Shown piece after piece: positions 1 to 5,934 of a DNA stretch of 6,259 nt. The notes under the pieces were generated by a model. It had not been told where the DNA came from and searched no databases. It saw only the letters and a program-made list of their open reading frames with translations. This DNA comes from Microcaldota archaeon (lineage in GTDB: Archaea; Micrarchaeota; Micrarchaeia; Micrarchaeales; Micrarchaeaceae). Location of the stretch: assembly GCA_021851535.1 (NCBI GenBank), contig JAJZDT010000052.1, forward strand, positions 1 through 6,259, given 5' to 3'. Every line of letters begins with the position of its first letter. The first letter of the stretch is position 1. Both the position numbers and the translations under genes were made by a program.

Positions 1-703
1 CTGCTTCTATTCCACCTACCCCAAACCCCACAATACCTAAAGAATTAATCATTGTGGTATGTGAATCAGTACCTACAAGCGTATCCGGCATTGCTAATAT
101 AGATTGCTCTGTTTTTTGTGTTGTAACACATTTTCCAAGATACTCTAAATTTATTTGATGACAAATACCTGCAGATGGTGGGTATATGTGCAAGTTTTTA
201 AATGATTCACTACCCCATTTTAAAAATTGATAACGTTCTTTATTGCGTATTATTTCCATATGTTGATTCTCTTTTATGGCATTAGGGGAATTATAAAAAT
301 CAACTTGTACTGAATGATCTATAATAAGATCCACAGGAATATTTGGATTTATGACCTCAGGTGATATACCCTTCTTCGATATATATTCACGCATTGAAGC
401 GAGGTCAACAATTGCAGGAACACCAGTAAAATCCTGCATCAACACTCTTGTTACTTTAAATGGGATATCCTGTTCTTTTGGTTTTTTAGGATTCCACTGT
501 GCTATAGAACGCACATCATCTTCAGATATTACCTTATTATCCATATTGCGTATTAAAGATTCGAGCAGTATGCGTATTGAGAATGGTAATTTTGATGTAT
601 TACCTATTTTAAGTTCTTCGAATTTAGGTATTGAAAAATATTCTATTTTCTTACCATTAGAGAGCTCAAAGCTCTTTTTAAATGCATTTTTATTGAGCGG
701 CAT
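1..703 (-). CDS. acnA: Aconitate hydratase, AcnA/IRP1 type (N-terminal 234 codons, gene runs off the window)
   Basis: Interconverts citrate and isocitrate through cis-aconitate in the TCA cycle; cytoplasmic [4Fe-4S] enzyme. I translated the minus strand from the ATG at 701-703 and it stays open to the window edge. Family blocks appear in the expected order: VLMQDFTGVPAIVDLASMR (residues 87-105), DHSVQVD (129-135), RYQFLKWG (157-164), PPSAGICHQINLEYL (175-189) and LVGTDSHTTMIN (209-220), followed by GVGGIEA at the edge. This is the AcnA/IRP1 pattern rather than AcnB or the two-subunit LeuCD type. The Cys ligands of the cluster lie further downstream and are not in the window, so activity cannot be judged. 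The ATG is preceded by GATAGG without a well-spaced Shine-Dalgarno, and a TATA-like box at 731-741 implies a very short leader. It is probably its own transcription unit, since 230 bases separate it from the upstream tRNA. ATA encodes 19 of its 26 isoleucines. Confidence 0.95.
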   Translation of the reverse strand, partial: MPLNKNAFKKSFELSNGKKIEYFSIPKFEELKIGNTSKLPFSIRILLESLIRNMDNKVISEDDVRSIAQWNPKKPKEQDIPFKVTRVLMQDFTGVPAIVDLASMREYISKKGISPEVINPNIPVDLIIDHSVQVDFYNSPNAIKENQHMEIIRNKERYQFLKWGSESFKNLHIYPPSAGICHQINLEYLGKCVTTQKTEQSILAMPDTLVGTDSHTTMINSLGIVGFGVGGIEA

Positions 704-730
704 CCTATCAATTATATATCAGTGTTATGT

Positions 731-741
731 TTTTTATACTT
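731..741 (-). promoter_or_regulatory. TATA-like box for the aconitase gene
   Basis: On the minus strand this reads AAGTATAAAAA. Archaeal TATA boxes are centred about 26 bases before the transcript start, which would put the start near 709-711 and leave a leader of only about 6-8 bases before the ATG at 703. That fits the lack of a usable Shine-Dalgarno there. The region is A+T-rich, so the match alone is weak; the spacing is what supports it. Confidence 0.45.
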
Positions 742-838
742 AACATATTATTTGCCATTAGTAATATTAAATGCGATGCAATTTATCTTACGACCCCTTA
801 AGCGCCAGTAGTTTTTCTGATAGATATGAAGAAAGAAT

Positions 839-929
839 TAAAAATTAAATATATAGTAATGCGCTTACCTAACCCTCAACCTCTGATCCAAAATTTAAAT
901 TTGAACTCCTGCGTTATATTTAATTTTTA
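839..929. repeat. 15-bp perfect inverted repeat in the aconitase-tRNA gap
   Basis: TAAAAATTAAATATA at 839-853 is the exact reverse complement of 915-929, with 61 bases between the arms. The right arm begins five bases past the tRNA 3' end (934). The arms are pure A/T and resemble TATA elements, so they could be divergent promoter-like sites, a protein-binding pair, or chance. The rest of the 704-933 gap holds the aconitase promoter and a slightly more G+C-rich core (856-890); I see no gene in it. Confidence 0.4.
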
Positions 930-933
930 TAAA

Positions 934-1008
934 TGGGCCTGGAGAGATTTGAACTCTCGACATCTGGCTTATAAGACCAGCGCTCTAACCAGCCTGAGCT
1001 ACAAGCCC
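934..1008 (-). tRNA. tRNA-Ile, anticodon UAU (reads AUA)
   Basis: The minus strand folds into a complete 75-base cloverleaf. The acceptor is GGGCTTG/CAGGCCC with one G-U pair and discriminator A. The D arm is GCTC/GAGC with loop AGGCTGGTTA. The anticodon stem is CTGGT/GCCAG around loop CTTATAA, which sets the anticodon as TAT at positions 34-36. The variable loop is ATGTC, and the T arm is GAGAG/CTCTC with loop TTCAAAT. No intron is present and CCA is not encoded (TTT follows), so CCA must be added enzymatically. By the code this is an isoleucine tRNA for AUA. That is unusual, because most archaea use a CAU tRNA modified to agmatidine for this codon. It lies 71 bases downstream of aglB on the same strand. 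Confidence 0.95.
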
Positions 1009-1028
1009 GCAATAAGATTATATCAACA

Positions 1029-1041
1029 AATAATTTATTGG
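1029..1041 (-). promoter_or_regulatory. Possible TATA-like box for tRNA-Ile
   Basis: The minus strand reads CCAATAAATTATT here, centred about 27 bases before the tRNA 5' end at 1008. This is the spacing expected if transcription starts at or a few bases before the mature tRNA. No clear terminator separates aglB from the tRNA, so read-through from aglB is also possible. The A+T-rich background keeps confidence low. Confidence 0.35.
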
Positions 1042-1079
1042 TTATGTTTATTTGATATTGCTAAATTATTGAAATTATT

Positions 1080-4000
1080 TCATGGGAACGTGTAATTATT
1101 GTGTATATAACTTGGTTTTGGTGGTGTTTGTGGCATTTGCCCTGTGAAGTTATTAACTGCATATATACGTATAGGATAACTGCCATTGAGGAAGTTTATC
1201 CCTGTTGCGTTATTTGGATAGACTTGGGTGAACCCTGGAAGAGTTCCTAATATGAACCCTTTGTAAAAGTTAGAGGTATAGAATTTTGATGGCGCGTTTG
1301 TTATTGTATCGTTTGGAGCATTTGGAGTATACTCTACAAGATATTCGAGATATAAACTATTACCTATGTTTGTCTCTCCTGAAGGTGAGAGAGATTCTAA
1401 TTGTACAAACGCATTCATTTTAGTACCGTTATTTGTGTATAACTGTACAGTTCCTTGAGAGCTTAAATTCATATCTACACAAACAGAGCTATTTTGAACT
1501 GACGAACCAACAATAAGGTATCCTTTTGCGTATTCTGTTGAATTTGTGGATATTGAACAATAATCACTAATTGTTGGAGTACTAATCGTAGGTGCTAATA
1601 CTGAAAGTGGTATAAATATCATTTCTGGATCATGCGTTAATTCACACTGTGAATATCCTAAAGCATATGGTACTGGTGGAGATTGCTGCTGCCCTTCTGC
1701 CTCCGCGAATGATTGAGAAGTTGCATTTATGTTGATACACGCAAGGAAGTCTAACGCACCCCATTTCTGTATAAGTGCTTCATCGAAAATTACATACTTT
1801 GTTTGATTTGTGTTCATGAAATTTGCAAGACTGCTTGGTGAGTAGTTATACTCCTTTCCTAATACATAATTTGCGGCAGTTGCAAAATCCTCTTTATCTA
1901 CAGAATTATCTCCACGCAACACTGCTGGGCTTTGGCCAAACCAGTTTATCCAATCTCCATAATCCCACCATGAAAGCATGCGTGGCCCATTTGGACCAAC
2001 ATTTGTTTTTGCCCAATTCATTGCATTAATCCAGTATTGCGGCACAACATTGCAGTATAAATCATACCCTACACTATTTCCCTGATTAGATATTGTATTA
2101 CATGCCTGTGTTTGAGACGAGGATGCGGAGTTTATATATGCGGCGCTAAACGCCTGCATTATAGAATCTGATTCGCCATAAATCGGACTCTTTGCCAAAA
2201 AGCCTGCGATAATAATTATAAGAAATAATGCGGTTAGTGCCCACATATAAGTTTTCTTATTTATGCTATTTGTAAAGAGGAGCATTATAAGTAAGAAAAT
2301 TATAGATACTATAGAGCTAACAAAGAATATCGCAATTGCGAAAAAAGCCACTACAATATCTTTATGCTCAACATACGCTTTCTTTAGATATGTTTGTATA
2401 GTACTATAATCGCTTTTCCCATTAAATAGATAGTTGAGTCCTCCACCTAAATATAAGAGTACTTCACCCATAATAATTCCTATAAGTAATATGTATGCAA
2501 CACCAAAATGAGGTAAATATTTAACCTCAGCAAATGCCGCAATTGTTAGTGGAAGCGTAATAAACAGATAAAGAACGCCTGTTGTGCTCTTTCTAAATAT
2601 GATACTAAGCGCAATAAGGATATATGCAATGATTAGCACAAAATATACGACAATTGGCAATCCAAAGAAGCTCGATGCAATTGTTCCAAGCCCCGCAGAT
2701 CCATAATTATATGCAAGCCCCGTAGGCATAAATTCCTGCACGGTCATAAAGAGCGGAGTTGATGGAGTTGTAAATTTAGTGCTCAAATTTAGGTAGGATG
2801 TTACAGTGTTGCCTAACGGAGTTAAAAATATTGTAAGAATTCCTACAATCACAAGCACGCTAAGCCAACCTAACCGGAACGTGAAATTATCTGGCAATGA
2901 TATAAGCTTTCTTTGTTTTAATATCTTTGGCAAATACTCCAAGATAGCTACAAAGATAAGCCCGACCATAGGCCCGCTAATAGTTATTGGTATTCCAAGT
3001 ATTGCAGGTATTCTACCACTAAGTGTTGCATTATATGGCTGATAGAATAGCAAGAATATAGCAATTACGATAATTACTATCGCATTCATCTTGAAGAAAT
3101 CGTTATTGAGCTCATTTCTTAGATAGCTTATAATTCCCTGGAAGATGAGATATAACGTTAATACACCAGCATCTACAGTATAATAATGCGCACCTAAAAA
3201 GGTAGATGCAAATGCAAATCCGGCAAGGATTGCAAGGCGTTTATTTTTAGGATCTTTCACAGCAAGCATATAAGCTGCAAAAAAGAAGAATAAACTGAAA
3301 ATGCCCCAGGGTTCAAGCAGTTGTTCGCCTGAAATAAATGTAGTAAATAGAACCGGCATCGCAGTTGCAAAACCGGCGCCTATTAAACCTACATACTCAT
3401 CATATTCATGATAAAGCAGCATAAACACTACAAAAACCAAAAGAGCTGCGGTAATTGGAGGATATACTCCAGAAACATAACTCATAAGAGAGGTATTAAA
3501 CGAAGCAGTAGATGCCCCACCAACAACCTGATACCAGTATCCCTCAAGATATGGTATTAATGGCTGTATACGCATAATGCTTCCTGCATGAAGCACTGGC
3601 CATGCAGATGTGGATAAAAGAGGCATATAACCATATGTAAGCAGTTGTTGTGTGCTAAGCATATCGAAATATGGATCAAACTCGAAGAAATTAGGTGTTA
3701 TGCCGATACTAAGCATACGCGTTGCAAATGTAAGAATCATGAGCAAAAACAATAAATACCATACCCATTTCCTTGAATGAGATGCATTAGTATGTGTCTG
3801 CTGACTTGGAGAAGTAGATTTTTCTAGACTGTCAAGCAATATACGCTCCTCTTTTTCATGACGTGCAATGAGGGATTGTTCATCCTTCTTATGTAAATGA
3901 GCTACATTTGCCCTCTCTTGTTCTGTAAAACTTGACATAAGAGATAGCTCCTCTTGTTGTTTATGTGCAAGTGTCTCTTCCTCACTTTGATGTTTCTGTA

Positions 4001-4436
4001 TTATTTTCTTTGCTTTATCATAATTCATAAGCTTGTTTCTTACATACTTTATATCCTCACGTGCGAGATTTTGTTCTATTTTTATCTGGGTTATCTCACT
4101 TTTTGTAATTTCCTGCTTACTCTTCGGTGCTAAACCAATGCGTGCAATAAATTCCGCTAATGCGCCAGTTTTATAAGCATAAAGAGCAGCAATAAGGGAT
4201 ATGATAAGAGCATTCGCGTCAAAGAGAGCAGATGAGAATGCAAGCGCATGAATATAATTCATTGCATATGATTCTATCCATGTAAGTGTTGCAGGAGCAA
4301 TCATACCAAAAATAAAACCCAATACTAGAATTTCAAATAAATGTAATTTTGTACCTTTTAAAAGCGCTATTGCAATCAGAATTCCAGGTATAAACATAGT
4401 AAAAAATACTATGATTCCGGCAATGATAAAATTCAT
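1080..4436 (-). CDS. aglB: AglB/STT3-family oligosaccharyltransferase with extra N-terminal membrane and coiled-coil domains
   Basis: Family role: transfers a lipid-linked glycan to Asn in N-x-S/T sequons on the outer face of the membrane. I prefer the ATG at 4436 (1118 residues): an in-frame TTG at 4457 would add seven residues (MIFRREY), while the ATG starts a hydrophobic segment and has GTGA four bases upstream. Layout: residues 1-103, two to three membrane segments with an FIPG motif; 104-222, charged Glu/Lys/Gln-rich, predicted coiled coil; 224-750, multi-span STT3 core; 750-1118, soluble C-terminal domain. Hallmarks seen: first acidic motif FDPYFD (253-258), VYPPI (324-328), TVQE (565-568, the TIxE/SVSE motif) and WWDYG (823-827) followed by GDWINWFG and DNSVD. 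Odd points: the second acidic motif reads SGEQLLEPWG, where relatives have R...D-x-E/D. The extra N-terminal part is not in the canonical layout, which starts directly at the TM1-DxD loop. About 11 sequons lie in residues 877-1114. It could be a divergent paralogue rather than the main OST. Confidence 0.9.
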   Translation of the reverse strand: MNFIIAGIIVFFTMFIPGILIAIALLKGTKLHLFEILVLGFIFGMIAPATLTWIESYAMNYIHALAFSSALFDANALIISLIAALYAYKTGALAEFIARIGLAPKSKQEITKSEITQIKIEQNLAREDIKYVRNKLMNYDKAKKIIQKHQSEEETLAHKQQEELSLMSSFTEQERANVAHLHKKDEQSLIARHEKEERILLDSLEKSTSPSQQTHTNASHSRKWVWYLLFLLMILTFATRMLSIGITPNFFEFDPYFDMLSTQQLLTYGYMPLLSTSAWPVLHAGSIMRIQPLIPYLEGYWYQVVGGASTASFNTSLMSYVSGVYPPITAALLVFVVFMLLYHEYDEYVGLIGAGFATAMPVLFTTFISGEQLLEPWGIFSLFFFFAAYMLAVKDPKNKRLAILAGFAFASTFLGAHYYTVDAGVLTLYLIFQGIISYLRNELNNDFFKMNAIVIIVIAIFLLFYQPYNATLSGRIPAILGIPITISGPMVGLIFVAILEYLPKILKQRKLISLPDNFTFRLGWLSVLVIVGILTIFLTPLGNTVTSYLNLSTKFTTPSTPLFMTVQEFMPTGLAYNYGSAGLGTIASSFFGLPIVVYFVLIIAYILIALSIIFRKSTTGVLYLFITLPLTIAAFAEVKYLPHFGVAYILLIGIIMGEVLLYLGGGLNYLFNGKSDYSTIQTYLKKAYVEHKDIVVAFFAIAIFFVSSIVSIIFLLIMLLFTNSINKKTYMWALTALFLIIIIAGFLAKSPIYGESDSIMQAFSAAYINSASSSQTQACNTISNQGNSVGYDLYCNVVPQYWINAMNWAKTNVGPNGPRMLSWWDYGDWINWFGQSPAVLRGDNSVDKEDFATAANYVLGKEYNYSPSSLANFMNTNQTKYVIFDEALIQKWGALDFLACININATSQSFAEAEGQQQSPPVPYALGYSQCELTHDPEMIFIPLSVLAPTISTPTISDYCSISTNSTEYAKGYLIVGSSVQNSSVCVDMNLSSQGTVQLYTNNGTKMNAFVQLESLSPSGETNIGNSLYLEYLVEYTPNAPNDTITNAPSKFYTSNFYKGFILGTLPGFTQVYPNNATGINFLNGSYPIRIYAVNNFTGQMPQTPPKPSYIHNNYTFP

Positions 4437-4511
4437 ATATTCACGTCTAAAAATCAATTAATAGAGAGTATATTGTTTGAAAACTTTAAAAAGCTTCCCG
4501 ATTCTTTAGTT

Positions 4512-4519
4512 TATATAAA
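4512..4519 (-). promoter_or_regulatory. TATA box candidate for aglB
   Basis: The minus strand reads TTTATATA, an exact match to the archaeal TATA consensus. It lies in the 122-base gap between the rps3 stop and the aglB start. A transcript start about 25 bases downstream, near 4490, would leave a leader of roughly 55 bases. A second weaker candidate, TTTTTAAAG near 4484-4492, would give a shorter leader. Either suggests aglB has its own promoter and is not simply the tail of the ribosomal operon. Confidence 0.45.
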
Positions 4520-4535
4520 ATTGTGCACATAAATA

Positions 4536-4556
4536 TGTTTAGGTAGATTCTAAACA
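4536..4556 (-). terminator. Hairpin just past rps3, possible operon end
   Basis: TGTTTAG (4536-4542) and CTAAACA (4550-4556) form a perfect 7-bp stem with a 7-base loop, starting two bases after the rps3 stop codon. Past one mismatch, three more pairs (4532-4534 with 4558-4560) would reach into the stop codon. The minus strand then continues with the moderately T-rich ATATTTATG. Archaeal termination relies mainly on T-runs, so this may instead be an RNA-end or processing structure. Its position between rps3 and the aglB TATA box fits a transcript boundary. Confidence 0.35.
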
Positions 4557-4558
4557 CA

Positions 4559-5182
4559 TTATGCACTTGAAATGGATTTGGGTATCTCAAGTTTTTTCAT
4601 ATCACTACCTGGGAAGATCGTGCCAGGAGGGACAATTCTTACTTTTATACCGATAGTGCCGTATTTTGTAAACGCCGTTGCATGACTCTCTTTTACTAAT
4701 TTTACTACATCGCCAGATTTTGGTATATATCCTACACGTTTTTTCATGCTCTTTGCTTTTGCGTTCTTTGCTGCAAGTTTTCCTGCAATGATTATTTCAG
4801 CACCCATTGCGCCATTATCCATTATACTTTTAAGCATAATTTGTACAATCTTTCTAAAATTTATGCCGCGTTCTAACCTTTGAGCTATATCCTTTGCAAC
4901 CAACAACGGCTCTAACATCTTATTTTCTATTCCAACAATGCTTATTTGAGGGTTTTCTACTTTAAATCTTGTTTTTACATTATCTGTAAGAGTATCTATA
5001 GTACGTCCACCTTTGCCTATGACCCGACCAGGATTTAACACATATACAGTTATTCTTGTTATCATTGGTGTTTTTTGTATATCTACACGTGAGAACCCTG
5101 CCTTCTCTAATGAGTCTTCTAAGAACATTGATATGTTATACTTAAGTATTGCATCTGTAATAAACTTATTTTCTATACTCAT
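4559..5182 (-). CDS. rps3: 30S ribosomal protein uS3 (archaeal type)
   Basis: Small-subunit protein of the 30S head near the mRNA entry site. The start is placed at the ATG at 5182 (207 residues). An in-frame GTG at 5188 would give MIMSIENKFI, but MSIENKFI matches the usual archaeal beginning MAIERKFI, and AGG at 5190-5192 is seven bases from this ATG and only one from the GTG. Residues 1 to about 85 form the KH domain, with the GxxG loop in RVIGKGG (53-59). The C-terminal domain contains GAMGAEIIIAGKL and the GTIGIKVRIVPPG block near 175-187. Length is normal for archaea. The start lies two bases past the rpl22 stop (TGATAATG), so translation is probably coupled. The gene that should follow, rpl29, is absent; aglB follows instead. 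Confidence 0.96.
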   Translation of the reverse strand: MSIENKFITDAILKYNISMFLEDSLEKAGFSRVDIQKTPMITRITVYVLNPGRVIGKGGRTIDTLTDNVKTRFKVENPQISIVGIENKMLEPLLVAKDIAQRLERGINFRKIVQIMLKSIMDNGAMGAEIIIAGKLAAKNAKAKSMKKRVGYIPKSGDVVKLVKESHATAFTKYGTIGIKVRIVPPGTIFPGSDMKKLEIPKSISSA

Positions 5183-5184
5183 TA

Positions 5185-5934
5185 TCACGCCTTTTTATCA
5201 TTTTTATTATTATCTTCAGTCCTATGAACTGCTTTTGTATCAGATGATTTTACTACATGAGGTGGAGTTTTTTTCTCCTGCTCGGTTTTATTTCCTGATT
5301 CGATCTTTTTAGAGGTATTTTCTTTTATTGGTTCTGTCTTTTGGGCTGTTCTTTTGGAGGTAGTCTTTTTTGTATTATTACGCTCAAGTATTCTGCGTAA
5401 TTTTTCCATTGCTGCTACCTCTTTCTTCATATATCCTTGAACACGCTCTGAGAGCCCATTATTTGTATTGCTTGATATGCCTATCTCTATTTTAGATAGC
5501 TCAAGATTGCTGCTTCTTGCCGTTGCATAACCATATGCACGTGTTGTAAAAAGAGCACCTTTTGATGGTCTTCTTGGAGCAATAAGTGTTTTATTCGCAG
5601 CAGCATGGGCAACAAACATTACATCAGGCTCAAATCCTTTATTTCTTGCATTTGCCTGTGCGTTTATAAGAACTTTACGTATAATACCGGCACATTTTTG
5701 TGGGTATCTCCCTTTCTTGCCCCCAAGCTCATGCCTAGAACCCATGTGCTTGTTGTGCTTTTTATAGCGAACCGCATCTCCACCAATAACGCCATCAAGT
5801 ATTGTTATTGCAGATAATACGCTTTTATATCGTATTGCATCGCAAACTGCACCTAAATCCTTATAACTTGCATTAATATCCTTTGCCTGTGCAAATACCA
5901 TGTTTGATTTATCTTTGTTAAATGAATATTTCAT
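5185..5934 (-). CDS. rpl22: 50S ribosomal protein uL22 (archaeal type) with a long charged C-terminal tail
   Basis: Large-subunit protein that lines the peptide exit tunnel. Residues 1 to about 153 match archaeal uL22: KDLGAVCDAIR near the N-terminus, then KYKKH-like basic residues, GRYPQKCAGIIRKVLINAQANA (76-97) and the tunnel hairpin region ending in RAYGYATARSSNLELSKIEIGI (132-153). Archaeal uL22 usually ends about here, at roughly 150-160 residues. This one continues for about 95 more: a helical stretch (160-186, QGYMKKEVAAMEKLRRILE) and then a disordered-looking tail rich in Lys, Thr, Glu, Asn and Ser. The frame continues without a break and the tail's base composition looks like the rest, so it is a real extension. 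Start: ATG at 5934 with a strong Shine-Dalgarno, sharing one base with the rps19 stop (TAATG). Confidence 0.96.
   Translation of the reverse strand: MKYSFNKDKSNMVFAQAKDINASYKDLGAVCDAIRYKSVLSAITILDGVIGGDAVRYKKHNKHMGSRHELGGKKGRYPQKCAGIIRKVLINAQANARNKGFEPDVMFVAHAAANKTLIAPRRPSKGALFTTRAYGYATARSSNLELSKIEIGISSNTNNGLSERVQGYMKKEVAAMEKLRRILERNNTKKTTSKRTAQKTEPIKENTSKKIESGNKTEQEKKTPPHVVKSSDTKAVHRTEDNNKNDKKA

Noticed and set aside
351..743. Plus-strand open frame of 130 codons
   Set aside because: It is antisense to the clearly recognised aconitase and resembles nothing I know.
776..820. Possible C/D box small RNA (GCGATGC and CTGA)
   Set aside because: The C box is a poor match, there is no terminal stem and no convincing internal D'/C' pair.
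899..956. 10-bp direct repeat ATTTGAACTC at 899-908 and 947-956, the second being the tRNA T-loop segment, considered as an integration scar
   Set aside because: Only ten bases match, the T stem is not preserved in the copy, and no integrase gene is present.
826..1095. Plus-strand open frame of 89 codons
   Set aside because: It crosses the tRNA antisense, giving the familiar WAWRDLNSRHLAYKTSALTS type of false protein, and has no ribosome binding site.
1823..3042. Short plus-strand open frames at 1823-2029 and 2806-3042
   Set aside because: Both are antisense to the oligosaccharyltransferase core or C-terminal domain and lack start signals.
5013..5817. Plus-strand open frames at 5013-5312 and 5605-5817
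   Set aside because: Both are antisense to uS3 and uL22 coding sequence, with no supporting signals.
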